From Paractinoplanes abujensis (GTDB lineage Bacteria; Actinomycetota; Actinomycetes; Mycobacteriales; Micromonosporaceae), in contig NZ_JACHMF010000001.1 of NCBI RefSeq assembly GCF_014204895.1, forward strand, positions 1,426,001 to 1,490,000: a stretch of DNA of 64,000 nucleotides. Direction: 5' to 3'. Below, one piece after another: positions 32,453 to 42,423 of this stretch. Made by a program: the position numbers and the translations under genes. Each line of letters opens with the position of its first letter. Position 1 is the first letter of the stretch. Under the pieces are notes generated by a model, which made no database searches, was not told the origin of the DNA, and saw only the letters and a list, made by a program, of their open reading frames with translations.

Positions 32453-33616
32453 CTAGTCGATCAGCGGCAAGTCGGGGTCGGGACGCAGGGTGACTTTGAC
32501 GGCGGACGCCCGCGGGCCGGCCGCGGCCGTGTCGAGGGCCGTACGCCACTCGGGCAGGCCGAACGTGTGCGTGACCAGGTCGTCGACCGGGTAGGCGGGG
32601 TCGTGCAGCCACTCCACGACCTGCGCCATGGTGTGACGGCCGCCGAGGGCGGGTTCGGGACCGAAGTTGACGCTGCCCTGCACGGTGAGCTGGCGGTTCC
32701 AGACCAGTGACCAGTCGACCGGCTGTTTTCCGGCCCCGCCGACGAGCACGAGCATCCCGCTCGGGCGCAGCAGGTGCAGGCCGAGGTCGATGGTGGAGGA
32801 CAGGCCGACGCAGTCGAAGACGACGTCCACCCCCTGTTCGAGCAGGGGCTGGGACAGGCGGGGCCGGATCACGCGGCCGCCGTGCAGCCCGGCCAGGGTC
32901 TCGACCACCCCCGGGCCGGGTGCGAGTGTGCGGTCGGCGCCCGTGCGGCCCGGTCCGACGGCGGTGATGTCGAGCCCCGCATGCAGGCGGCGCAGCGCGG
33001 CGATGACGAGGCGGCCGATGGTGCCCGGGCCGATGACCACCGCGCGGTCGCCGCGGCGCGGCCAGTGCAGGGCGGCGTGCAGCGCGATCGAGGCCGGCTC
33101 GGCCAGCACCGCCCGGCGTGAGGGCAGGTCGCCGACGGGGTGCAACTGGGACTCGTGGGCGACCAGGACCTCGCCCCAGCCGCCGCCCAGCGTGGCGTCG
33201 AAACCGAGTGAAGGGGCGCGGCAGCCGGCGACTCCGGGCTGGTCGAAGCGCTCACAGACGTACGGGAAACCGTCTTGGCACGATCGGCACGGCGGGAACC
33301 CGCGGTGCCGGCAGGACACGATGGGGTCGACCACCACCCGCTCGCCGGTCTCGGTGACCGCGACGATCTCGTGCCCGAGGATCTGGTGCCGGGCGGTGTA
33401 GAAGGCGCTCAGCACCAGCGACGACTTGGCCTGCGCGACCCCGACGTCGCTGCCGCAGACGCCGGCCAGCTCGGGTCGCAGACGCACCCAGCCGGGCGCG
33501 GCGGGCAGCTCGGGCTCGGGCCAGTCGTCTTGCAGCGAGAGCATCCGCCCGAGCCGAGGGTGAGCCGCGGTCAGCAGGTACCGCGGCACGGACAGGTTGG
33601 CCACGACCGCACGCAT
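32453..33616 (-). CDS. Zinc-containing MDR-family alcohol/sugar dehydrogenase
   Basis: 387 residues. Catalytic zinc ligands are suggested by AGVCGSDVG (Cys about 60) and GHEIVAV (His-Glu); a structural-zinc cysteine cluster CRHRGFPPCRSCQDGFPYVC follows at about 105. The nucleotide-binding Rossmann unit has VVIGPGTIGRLVIAAL. Enzymes of this type oxidise alcohols or polyols with NAD(P)+. The start is the ATG in the AVVANLSVPRYLL context with AAAGGCGGAT upstream. The neighbours do not indicate a pathway. Confidence 0.85.
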   Translation of the reverse strand: MRAVVANLSVPRYLLTAAHPRLGRMLSLQDDWPEPELPAAPGWVRLRPELAGVCGSDVGVAQAKSSLVLSAFYTARHQILGHEIVAVTETGERVVVDPIVSCRHRGFPPCRSCQDGFPYVCERFDQPGVAGCRAPSLGFDATLGGGWGEVLVAHESQLHPVGDLPSRRAVLAEPASIALHAALHWPRRGDRAVVIGPGTIGRLVIAALRRLHAGLDITAVGPGRTGADRTLAPGPGVVETLAGLHGGRVIRPRLSQPLLEQGVDVVFDCVGLSSTIDLGLHLLRPSGMLVLVGGAGKQPVDWSLVWNRQLTVQGSVNFGPEPALGGRHTMAQVVEWLHDPAYPVDDLVTHTFGLPEWRTALDTAAAGPRASAVKVTLRPDPDLPLID

Positions 33617-33750
33617 CCCGATCCGCCTTTCGCTGAGCTGGTGTGTTCTGTGCTCGTTGCCGTGCAGTACTGGTCGGTGGGTGGAAGACGGCCTCCGGCG
33701 CGTACCGGGTGGAGGTGGGCGACCGGCGCGCCGGCTTCCGCCTCGGAGGA

Positions 33751-34509
33751 TCACTCCAGCCGGTGGCGGTTCTCGCGGCTCCAGCGGATCCGGTCGGCCG
33801 TCGTGTCGAGGAAGCCGGTCGCCAGCCACTCGGCCTGTGGCTGCAGGCCCTGCTCGGCCAGCCGCCGGGTCCGCTCCTGCACCGCGACCTGCTGGGCGAT
33901 CACCTCGTCGACCAGACCCTCGGCCCCGATCCCGTACGCGGTGGCGAACACCTCCAGGCGGCGGCGCCGGTCCGGCGGCTCCGGATAGGCCAGCCACTGC
34001 CGGCACATGGCGTCGTCGCGGAACGGCGCCACGTATTCCAAGGCGTACGCCACGTCGTGCACCGGCCGGCCCGGCCACGCGTAGTCCCAGTCGAGGATTC
34101 CCACCGGCTGCACCCCGTGCCAGACGAGATTCCACGGCCCGAAATCGCCGTGCAGCACGATCTCACCGTCACCCTCGAATCCGGCCCACCCCGCCTCAGC
34201 CGTCGGGTGGAACCCGCGTACGGCGTCGTGATACTCCCGCAGCAGGCGCGCCATGTTGACCAGGCCGCGCTCGTCGACCACCTTGGCCCACCCGGCGGGC
34301 CCGGACTCGCCGTCGAGGAACGTGACGACCTCACGCCCCTCGTCGTCGATGCCTTTGAACCGCGGCGCGTACGGAAAACCGATCTGCTCCAGATGCAGCA
34401 GCAGCTCGTGGACACTGGACGACCACGGCTGCAGCGGCCGCCGTACGGTGTCGCCGACGCGGACCACGTGGCGATGCGGCTTGTCCTGCAACAACTCATG
34501 ATCGGTCAT
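33751..34509 (-). CDS. Phosphotransferase family protein (APH/choline kinase-like)
   Basis: 252 residues. The kinase-like catalytic loop is VLHGDFGPWNLVWH (Asp about 130, Asn about 135) and the metal-binding Asp follows in GILDWDYAWPGRP. This matches APH-type enzymes, which phosphorylate small molecules such as aminoglycosides, choline or homoserine. The canonical N-lobe is short, with VVRVGDTVRRPLQPW in place of a clear glycine loop. The ATG at 34509 has weak upstream signals but is the first fitting start. A separate, only distantly similar member is at 42424. Confidence 0.8.
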   Translation of the reverse strand: MTDHELLQDKPHRHVVRVGDTVRRPLQPWSSSVHELLLHLEQIGFPYAPRFKGIDDEGREVVTFLDGESGPAGWAKVVDERGLVNMARLLREYHDAVRGFHPTAEAGWAGFEGDGEIVLHGDFGPWNLVWHGVQPVGILDWDYAWPGRPVHDVAYALEYVAPFRDDAMCRQWLAYPEPPDRRRRLEVFATAYGIGAEGLVDEVIAQQVAVQERTRRLAEQGLQPQAEWLATGFLDTTADRIRWSRENRHRLE

Positions 34510-34596
34510 GTCCGTGACGGTAACCGCTGACGTCGCCCGGCGCTGCGGACGAACAGCCCGGGTGCCGGGCGGCCCGGGTTGTGCAACGAGCACGTG

Positions 34597-34980
34597 TCAG
34601 GCCACCTCGGACCGGTCCCGGGGTGGCAGGCTCCGCGCGAGCGCCGGAATCATCACGGCCGCCGGGATCAGGTGCAAACCGATCAACGCAGCAACGGTCC
34701 GCGCTTCCGCCCCGGAGATGAGCGGCAGAACCAGCGAGACCGCGGTCAGCCCGGCCGCCGTCCACACGAACCGCTCCCTCGGCCGGGTGCTCCAGCGCCG
34801 GAAAGCCACCGCCATCACCACGCCGGCGAGACAGCAGACCGCGGTCACCACGGCGAACCCCGCCACCGGGATGGCCTCGCCGTCGACCACCTCGAAGTCG
34901 ATCCCGGCCGCGCCGGCCAGCGCGGCACCCGCAGCGGTGGCCGTCACGGCGCCGACCACGGCCACGATGACCCGCCTCAT
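34597..34980 (-). CDS. DUF6069-like membrane protein
   Basis: 127 residues, four hydrophobic segments (VIVAVVGAVTATAAGAALAG, VAGFAVVTAVCCLAGVVMAV, LTAVSLVLPLISG, VAALIGLHLIPAAVMI). The arrangement and its position directly after an ECF sigma gene (four-base overlap) match the DUF6069-type proteins often found beside such sigma factors. Role unknown; regulating the sigma factor or being its target are both possible. Confidence 0.7.
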   Translation of the reverse strand: MRRVIVAVVGAVTATAAGAALAGAAGIDFEVVDGEAIPVAGFAVVTAVCCLAGVVMAVAFRRWSTRPRERFVWTAAGLTAVSLVLPLISGAEARTVAALIGLHLIPAAVMIPALARSLPPRDRSEVA

Positions 34981-35894
34981 GCCGTCACCAGCCGCTCCGG
35001 CAGCCCGAGTCCCGCGAACCGGTCGGCCGGGAAGGTGACGATCTCACCGATCGCCCCGCCGCTGATCCGCAGCACGTCCAGGGTCAGCGGCTTGCCCCAC
35101 TGGTAGAAGGCGACGGCCGGCTGCCGGTTCACCGCGGCCGGAAGCCCCCGCAGCCCCGCCATCTCCGCGAAACCGCTCTCCGTCCAGTCCCGGACCACGG
35201 CTTCCCGGCCGACGAACACCCCCGGCGTCGGCGGCATCGAGAACCGGACGTCGTCGCGCAGCATCGCCGCGAGCGCGGGAACGTCCGTGGCCACGCTGGC
35301 CTCGGTGAAGCGCCGCACCAGCTCCCGCGTCACCGCGTCCTCCTCGCCGCCCCTCCAGTCCTGCCGCTGGGCCGGCAAGTGCTCCCGCATGCCGGCCCGG
35401 GCCCGCTGCAACGCGCTGTTCACCGAGTTGACGGAGTCGCCGAGCAGCTCGGCGACGTCCTTCGCGGTCCAGCCGAGCACGTCCCGCAGGATCAGCACAG
35501 CCCGCGGGCGCGGCGCGAGATGCTGAACCGCCACGAGATACGCCAGTTCGATCGTCTCCCGCGCGACCGCCAGCGCCTCCGGCCCGTCCGCGTCGCCCGC
35601 GGGCAGCTCGTCGAGCAGCCGGTCCGGGTAGGGCTGCAACCACCGCACCTCACCGCCGGTCGCCGGTCCGGGCCGGGTGCGGGCCAGCCGATCCAGGCAG
35701 GCGTTGGTGGCGATCCGGTACAGCCAGGCCCGGACTGTCGACCTGCCGGCGAACGTCTCTCGTCCGCGCCAGGCCCGCAGGAACGTCTCCTGCACGGTGT
35801 CCTCGGCGTCCTCGAACGAGCCCAGCATGCGGTAGCAGTGCACATGCAGCTCCCGCCGGTGTCGCTCGAAGTCCAGCTGAGTATCCGCCGTCAT
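34977..35894 (-). CDS. ECF RNA polymerase sigma factor with SnoaL-like C-terminal domain
   Basis: 305 residues, longer than plain ECF factors. Sigma-2: HCYRMLGSFEDAEDTVQETF (about 20-39) and LYRIATNACLD; sigma-4: ILRDVLGWTAKDVAELL followed by SVNSALQRAR. Residues from about 195 form a SnoaL/NTF2-like domain (ATDVPALAAMLRDDVRFSMPP), as in SigG/SigJ-type ECF groups where the extension replaces a separate anti-sigma factor. Overlaps the DUF6069-like gene. The 190-base space upstream may hold its own target promoter. Confidence 0.88.
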   Translation of the reverse strand: MTADTQLDFERHRRELHVHCYRMLGSFEDAEDTVQETFLRAWRGRETFAGRSTVRAWLYRIATNACLDRLARTRPGPATGGEVRWLQPYPDRLLDELPAGDADGPEALAVARETIELAYLVAVQHLAPRPRAVLILRDVLGWTAKDVAELLGDSVNSVNSALQRARAGMREHLPAQRQDWRGGEEDAVTRELVRRFTEASVATDVPALAAMLRDDVRFSMPPTPGVFVGREAVVRDWTESGFAEMAGLRGLPAAVNRQPAVAFYQWGKPLTLDVLRISGGAIGEIVTFPADRFAGLGLPERLVTA

Positions 35895-35967
35895 TACGCC
35901 AACCTCGATCCTCGTCGTGTCCAGTCGTAGGTATGACGGGCGCGGCCGCGAAAACTCATCACCCTAA

Positions 35968-37350
<1,383 letters not shown>

Positions 37351-37408
37351 AGCCCGAAGCAGAGGTCAAGGCCTTTGCGTCATGTGGGGCCGGCGTCCCG
37401 TGGCGCAC

Positions 37409-37425
37409 GGCGTCCGAAGGACGCC
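37409..37425. terminator. Hairpin between enolase and thiolase-like genes
   Basis: GGCGTCC (37409-37415), loop GAA, GGACGCC (37419-37425): a perfect seven-base stem in the space between two convergent genes. No T run; probably a bidirectional hairpin terminator of the T-less actinobacterial kind. Confidence 0.5.
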
Positions 37426-37442
37426 TCGGGAATGTGCTGAGT

Positions 37443-38951
37443 TCAGGCTATGACGTTTCCGGTCGGCGTGGAGCGCACGGTGACCCGTTCGCCGATCGGT
37501 TCTCCCGTGGTGAGCAGGTCGAGGATGGTGTCGGCGCGAGCCACGAAACGGCGGCCGTCGTCGAGGCGGCCGAGCACGATTCCCTCCCGTTCGCCGCCGC
37601 GCCGATGTTTGACCGCGTACGTCTCCACCACGCCCGCGCCGTCGGCGGTGAGCGCTTCCTCCGGCGCGGGAACGGCGTCCAGCTCGGCCTGGATCCGCGC
37701 GCTTTCCGACGGCTTGAACGGGGACGGGATCGTTGTGTAGACGCCCGTCGAGTGTTTGCTCATGATGCCGCCGTTGGCCCCGACGAAACCGTACGTGCCG
37801 GGCGCCGCGCGCAATTGGCGCACCACGGCGGCGATCGCGTGCATCGAGTAGTTGTTGCCCGGTCCGCCGAAGAACGGCAGCCCACCGGTGGCGGTCAGCC
37901 CGCGCGGATCGTCGGGGCCCACGCCCAGCGCCTCGGCCACGATGAACACCGGCGCGGCATAACAGCTGTAAAGGTCGAGCGTGGACAGTTCCGGCCCGGT
38001 GATCCCGGCCGTTTCCAGCGCGTGCTGCGCGGCCCGGACCGCGGCGGGCGAATTGCCGTAGTCGGGCCGCTCGACCATCGTGCGCTCGTCCAGGTCGGCG
38101 TGCCCGGCGAGATGAATCCACTGCTCTTCCCGTACGCCGTGGCGCCGCGCGGCCTCGGCCGACATCAGCACGACCGCGGCACCCTGGTTCACCTTTTCCC
38201 GCGCCACCACATAACGCGTGTAGGGGTCGGCGATCGGCCGGTTGGTGCCGGTCGGCGTCATCAGTTCGGCCGCGTCGCGGAAGACCGGCGCGGCCGCGTG
38301 GGGATGGGCCGCCGCCACCGCCGTGAACGGCTCGAACAGCCCGCCGATGGCCGCCGCGTATTCGGCCCGCGACATTGCCAGCCGGGCCCGCCGCGCGTTG
38401 TCGATGAGCGAATACTGCGACGGCGTGTCGGAAAGGCCGTGCGCGACGTGATGCATCGACACGATGCCGTCCAGCCCCGAGCCGCGCGCCTCCAACGACC
38501 CGCCGGGGCTTTCGGTGAAGTCGGGCCGGTCGTCGCGCGACGCGTAGAAGCCGACTGTCGAAATGGCTTCGGCCCCGAACAGCAGCACCACGTCGGCGTG
38601 GCCGGCGGCGATCGTGGCCGCGAACTCGTTGACAAGTCGTTGCGGGGCCTGACCGCCGCCGATCTCGAGCACGGCGCGCCGCGGTCCGGCTCCGATCCGG
38701 GCGGCCACCGAGCGCGGGAAGTTGTCCGACGCGCCGAGCACGGGAGTGGCCCAGGGCAGGGAGATCTCGAACTGCGGCACCCCGGCCACGGTGTCCACGG
38801 CGGACGCGTCGACGCCGGCGTCGTGCAGCGCCTCGCGGGCGGCGTCGGCGGCCAGGTCGACCGGTGAGCGCCGGCGATACCCCGGCTCGCCGAGGCGCTC
38901 GCTGACCTCACCCACCCCGACCAGCACCGGCGTGCGGGGGGAGGGGGTCAT
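37443..38951 (-). CDS. Thiolase-like protein type 1 (TLP1-like), lacking the usual Cys nucleophile
   Basis: 502 residues, about 100 longer than a standard thiolase. The thiolase fold is clear (VLVGVGEVSERLGEP, DLYSCYAAPVF, FFGGPGNNYSMHAIA, GANGGIMSKHSTGVY). Where catalytic thiolases have a CxSG nucleophile, this protein has EIGGGQAPQRLV with no cysteine. The C-terminal EGIVLGRLDDGRRFVA stretch is an added small beta domain as in mycobacterial thiolase-like proteins type 1. It may bind acyl-CoA without classical thiolysis. The ATG overlaps the stop of the nitronate-monooxygenase-like gene, so the two act together. Confidence 0.82.
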   Translation of the reverse strand: MTPSPRTPVLVGVGEVSERLGEPGYRRRSPVDLAADAAREALHDAGVDASAVDTVAGVPQFEISLPWATPVLGASDNFPRSVAARIGAGPRRAVLEIGGGQAPQRLVNEFAATIAAGHADVVLLFGAEAISTVGFYASRDDRPDFTESPGGSLEARGSGLDGIVSMHHVAHGLSDTPSQYSLIDNARRARLAMSRAEYAAAIGGLFEPFTAVAAAHPHAAAPVFRDAAELMTPTGTNRPIADPYTRYVVAREKVNQGAAVVLMSAEAARRHGVREEQWIHLAGHADLDERTMVERPDYGNSPAAVRAAQHALETAGITGPELSTLDLYSCYAAPVFIVAEALGVGPDDPRGLTATGGLPFFGGPGNNYSMHAIAAVVRQLRAAPGTYGFVGANGGIMSKHSTGVYTTIPSPFKPSESARIQAELDAVPAPEEALTADGAGVVETYAVKHRRGGEREGIVLGRLDDGRRFVARADTILDLLTTGEPIGERVTVRSTPTGNVIA

Positions 38952-40063
38952 GAAAGACGTCCGGCCAGCGAACGGATGCGCTGCTCGCACTCGGCCGCCA
39001 TCCGCCGGGTGATCTCGCCCGCGGGCCGGATGTCGCGGAACGACCCGACGACCTGCCCGACGAAGAACGACTCCAGCTCGAGCGCGCCCTCGTGCCCGGC
39101 CTCGGCGGCGGCGTCGATCCGCTGCCAGGCGTCGTCGACGAGCATCGGCTGCAGGGGCAACGGCAACGGTTCCGGGCTGCCCGCCGCGTCCCACTCGTCG
39201 TGCCAGGCGGTCCGCAACTGCCGGGCCGGTTTCCCCGTACGGGTCGGGGAGCGCACCGTGTCGGCACTGCTCGCGGTGAGGAACTTGTTCTTGATGGCGG
39301 CGACCGCGACGTCCTCGGAGCTGGACAGCCAGACCGAACCGCACCACACCCCGGCCGCACCCAGCGCGAGGGCGGCCGCCATCTGCCGGCCGTCCGCGAT
39401 GCCCCCGGCCGCCAGCACCGGACGGTCCCCGGCGATGTCGACGATCTCGGGCGTGAGCACCATCGTGGCGATCGTGCCGGTGTGCCCGCCGGCCTCGGTG
39501 CCCTGCGCGACCAGCACGTCGACGCCGGCCGCGATCTGCCGTTCCGCGTGCCGGCCCTGCCCGACCAGCGCGGCCGTGACGATGCCCTGGGCCTTGGCCC
39601 GCGCCACCAGCTCGGGCGGCGGGGCGCCGAGCGCGCTGGCGATCAGCGAGATGCGGTGCTTGAACGCGACGTCGAGCAGCGCGACCGCGCCCGGCGTGGT
39701 CAGCGACGCGGCGACGTGCTGGTGGTCGACGGTCGGGGCAGGCGGGATGTCGTACTTCTCGAGCAGCCCGCGCACGAACGCCAGGTGCTCCTCGGGAATC
39801 TGGGCCCGCATGCTGGACACCAGGTCGGCCGGGTCGCCGGGCACGAACTTCTCGGGAACGAGCAGATCCACGCCGTACGGCTTGCCGCCGACCTGCTCCT
39901 CGATCCAGGTCAGCTGGGCGTCGAGCTCCTCGGCGCCGTAGACGGAGGCGGCCAGCACGCCGAACCCGCCCGCGTTGGTCACCGCGGCGACGACCGCCGG
40001 CGATCGGTTGAAGCCGACGATGGGGTGCTCGACGCCGAGCAGTTCGGTCAGAGCCGTACGCAT
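38948..40063 (-). CDS. Nitronate monooxygenase family flavoprotein
   Basis: 371 residues, FMN-binding TIM barrel of the 2-nitropropane dioxygenase family. Signature parts are HPIVGFNRSPAVVAAVTNAG (N-terminal FMN region), VLVAQGTEAGGHTG (about 180-193, FMN phosphate loop) and RPVLAAGGIADGRQMAAAL. Coupled by a four-base overlap to a thiolase-like gene. In mycobacterial steroid degradation a similar flavoprotein (IpdC-type) is associated with acyl-CoA enzymes, so a role in acyl-CoA or steroid-like breakdown is possible, but no other gene of that pathway is in view. Confidence 0.82.
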   Translation of the reverse strand: MRTALTELLGVEHPIVGFNRSPAVVAAVTNAGGFGVLAASVYGAEELDAQLTWIEEQVGGKPYGVDLLVPEKFVPGDPADLVSSMRAQIPEEHLAFVRGLLEKYDIPPAPTVDHQHVAASLTTPGAVALLDVAFKHRISLIASALGAPPPELVARAKAQGIVTAALVGQGRHAERQIAAGVDVLVAQGTEAGGHTGTIATMVLTPEIVDIAGDRPVLAAGGIADGRQMAAALALGAAGVWCGSVWLSSSEDVAVAAIKNKFLTASSADTVRSPTRTGKPARQLRTAWHDEWDAAGSPEPLPLPLQPMLVDDAWQRIDAAAEAGHEGALELESFFVGQVVGSFRDIRPAGEITRRMAAECEQRIRSLAGRLS

Positions 40064-40072
40064 GCCGACACG

Positions 40073-40744
40073 TTACCCGGCAGTCACTTGCCGCAGGCGC
40101 CGGATCTCGCTGCCCTGTTCGACGGCCATCTCGTTGGCCACCTCGCGCAGCTTCTCGTCGCTGCCGCCCTTGATCACGTCGCCCGCCATCTGCAGGGCGC
40201 CCTCGTGGTGGGCGGTCATCATCGCGGCGAACCGGGTGTCGAACGCGGCCCCGGTGGCGGCGGTCAGCGCGGCCATGTCGGCGTCGGTCTGCATGCCCGG
40301 CATCGTGGCGTGGTTGTGGCTCGGGTCGTTCTCGGGCAGCCCGCGCTCCTTGAGCCACGACCGCAGAAAGGTGATCTCGAAGGGCTGGGCGGCGGCGATC
40401 CGGTCGGCCAGCGCGGTCAGTTTGTCGTTACCGGCGCGTCCGGGGGCCAGCTTCGCCATCGTGACGGCCTGCTCGTGGTGCACGATCATCATCTGCACGA
40501 AGGCGGTGTCGATGCCGTTGAAGGTGGACCCGTCGGGCGCCTTGACCTTGTCGGTGTCGCTGACGACGGCCTCGTCGCCGGGGCCGCCCGGAAGCACCAC
40601 ACGCTGCGCCGGGGGCGCGCTCACGCTGGGCCGGGGCGCCGCCGCGGAGTCGCCGGACCCCATGCGGGCCGCGACCGCCACGGTCACCGCTCCCGCCACG
40701 ATCACCAGGGCCGCCACGAGCGTCGATATCCTCACCCGGCTCAC
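40073..40744 (-). CDS. DUF305 family exported protein
   Basis: 223 residues from the GTG at 40744; AGGAGG lies five bases upstream, which argues against a GTG two codons earlier that overlaps it. One N-terminal membrane helix (LVAALVIVAGAVTVAVAA), a Pro/Ser linker, then two DUF305 four-helix halves each with the hallmark His pair: MMIVHHEQAVTMAK and MMTAHHEGALQMAG. The domain resembles ferritin-like bundles and is often associated with copper or other metal stress. Divergent from the LVIVD gene at 40879. Confidence 0.88.
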   Translation of the reverse strand: MSRVRISTLVAALVIVAGAVTVAVAARMGSGDSAAAPRPSVSAPPAQRVVLPGGPGDEAVVSDTDKVKAPDGSTFNGIDTAFVQMMIVHHEQAVTMAKLAPGRAGNDKLTALADRIAAAQPFEITFLRSWLKERGLPENDPSHNHATMPGMQTDADMAALTAATGAAFDTRFAAMMTAHHEGALQMAGDVIKGGSDEKLREVANEMAVEQGSEIRRLRQVTAG

Positions 40745-40773
40745 CGGCACCTCCTATATAGATCATTCGGTAT

Positions 40774-40784
40774 GTTCCCGGAAC
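40774..40784. promoter_or_regulatory. Palindrome GTTCCCGGAAC in a divergent promoter
   Basis: An 11-base perfect inverted repeat around a central base, in the 134-base space between the DUF305 gene and the LVIVD-repeat gene. Possible operator; no regulator gene is adjacent. Confidence 0.3.
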
Positions 40785-40878
40785 GCGCTCCGGCCACTAC
40801 TGTAACGACCAAGATGAATACGCATCGTTGCGCGCTCACCTTCAGACCACGGGGGATGCGCCAAGGGAAGGGAGCCCC

Positions 40879-42315
40879 ATGAAGCACACTGCCCCACGAG
40901 GGCGGATGCTGAAGCGCCTGGCCGCCGTCAGCGCGGCCGCCCTGGCCGTCGGACTGATGACGGCCCCGGCCAGCAGCGCCGCGCAGGCACCCGCCGATCC
41001 GGGCACCATTCCGGGCGTCGACGAGATCGTCAGCAGCCCGAACCTCAAGCAGGTGGCCCACCTGGACAAGTCCGGCCCGCTCACGGGCACCAACACGGAC
41101 TGGGCGTTCCAGGGCAAGTACGCGTACGGCGGCAACTACAACGGCTTCTACGTGTACGACGTCAGCAAGCCCAAGGAGCCCAAGGTCGCGGCGCAGGTGC
41201 TGTGCCCGGGCTCGCAGAACGACATCTCCGTCACCGGCAACCTGCTGTTCCTCGGCACCGACTCGCAGCGCACCAACGACACGTGCGTCAACGAGGCGTC
41301 GACGACCGCGGTGCCGGGTGAGCGGTGGGAAGGCATCAAGGTCTTCGACATCAGCAACCCGCTGACGCCGAAGTACGTCAAGTCGGTCAAGACGGACTGC
41401 GGCTCGCACACGCAGACGCTGGTGCCCGGCAAACGCGGCGACAAGAACGTCTACCTGTACGTGTCGTCGTACAACCTGGCCGGCTCCGACCAGCCCAACT
41501 GCGCGCTGCCGCACGACAAGATCTCGGTCGTCAAGGTGCCGCTGCACAACCCGGCCGCCGCGGCAGTGGTCGCGACCCCGGTCGTGTTCCCCGACGGCGG
41601 CTTCCCGGGCAGCGAGTCCGGCTCCGCCACCACGGGCTGCCACGACATCACCGTGTACGCCGAGAAGGACCTGGCCGCGGGCGCCTGCATGGGTGACGGC
41701 GTGCTGTTCGACATCAAGAACCGCGCGAAGCCCACCGTCATCACGACGGTGCGCGACGAGGTCAACTTCGCCTTCTGGCACTCGGCCACGTTCAACAACA
41801 GCGGCACCAAGATCGTCTTCACCGACGAGCTCGGCGGCGGCGGCGCGGCCACCTGCAACGAGGAGATCGGCCCCAACCGCGGCGCCGACGCCATCTACGA
41901 CATCGTCACCAAGAAGGGCAAGAAGAAGCTCGAGTTCCGCAGCTACTACAAGATTCCGCGCTACAACGCGGACACCGAGGTGTGCGTCGCCCACAACGGC
42001 TCGCTCATCCCGGTGCCGGGCCGCGACATCATGGTCCAGGCCTGGTATCTGGGCGGCGTCTCGGTGTGGGACTTCACCGACTCGCGCCGCCCCAAGGAGA
42101 TCGCCTACTGGGAGCGCGGCCCGCTCTCCCTGGAGACCCTCACCGGCGGCGGCTCCTGGTCGGCGTACTGGTACAACGGCTACATCTACTCGAACGACAT
42201 CACCAAGGGCGTCGACGTGCTGGAGTTGAAGGACCCCCGCACGGCGATCGCCAAGCTCTTCCGGGCGGACACGTTCAACGCCCAGACCCAGGACAACTTC
42301 CTGCGCTGGTGGTAA
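40879..42315 (+). CDS. Secreted LVIVD-repeat protein
   Basis: 478 residues. A Sec signal peptide (positive start, LAAVSAAALAVGLM core, AxA-type site around ASSAAQA) directs export. The mature part contains repeated beta-propeller-like strands, each with a YDVSKP- or FDISNP-type turn (YGGNYNGFYVYDVSKP, WEGIKVFDISNP, VLFDIKNRAKP, YLGGVSVWDFTDSRRP), the LVIVD repeat pattern. Several paired cysteines suggest disulfides. GGGAG precedes the ATG at 40879. Function unknown; such proteins are secreted or cell-wall bound. A strong hairpin follows the gene. Confidence 0.85.
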   Translation: MKHTAPRGRMLKRLAAVSAAALAVGLMTAPASSAAQAPADPGTIPGVDEIVSSPNLKQVAHLDKSGPLTGTNTDWAFQGKYAYGGNYNGFYVYDVSKPKEPKVAAQVLCPGSQNDISVTGNLLFLGTDSQRTNDTCVNEASTTAVPGERWEGIKVFDISNPLTPKYVKSVKTDCGSHTQTLVPGKRGDKNVYLYVSSYNLAGSDQPNCALPHDKISVVKVPLHNPAAAAVVATPVVFPDGGFPGSESGSATTGCHDITVYAEKDLAAGACMGDGVLFDIKNRAKPTVITTVRDEVNFAFWHSATFNNSGTKIVFTDELGGGGAATCNEEIGPNRGADAIYDIVTKKGKKKLEFRSYYKIPRYNADTEVCVAHNGSLIPVPGRDIMVQAWYLGGVSVWDFTDSRRPKEIAYWERGPLSLETLTGGGSWSAYWYNGYIYSNDITKGVDVLELKDPRTAIAKLFRADTFNAQTQDNFLRWW

Positions 42316-42327
42316 GGCACTGACAGC

Positions 42328-42358
42328 AACGCCCGCCCCGCACCACGGGGCGGGCGTT
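42328..42358. terminator. Strong hairpin terminator after the LVIVD gene
   Basis: AACGCCCGCCCCG (42328-42340), loop CACCA, CGGGGCGGGCGTT (42346-42358): a perfect 13-base stem 12 bases after the stop, between convergent genes. It can end transcription from both sides. Confidence 0.85.
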
Positions 42359-42423
42359 CCTGCTGATCAGCCGACGAAGTGGTGTTCGCCGCTCACGCAG
42401 CCCGACCTGGCCGGGCGTCGTGG

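Noticed and set aside
37443..40358. A single 971-codon protein covering thiolase-like and upstream regions
   Set aside because: Its N-terminal half is the antisense-like wrong frame of the nitronate monooxygenase gene; the real thiolase-like start overlaps that gene's stop.
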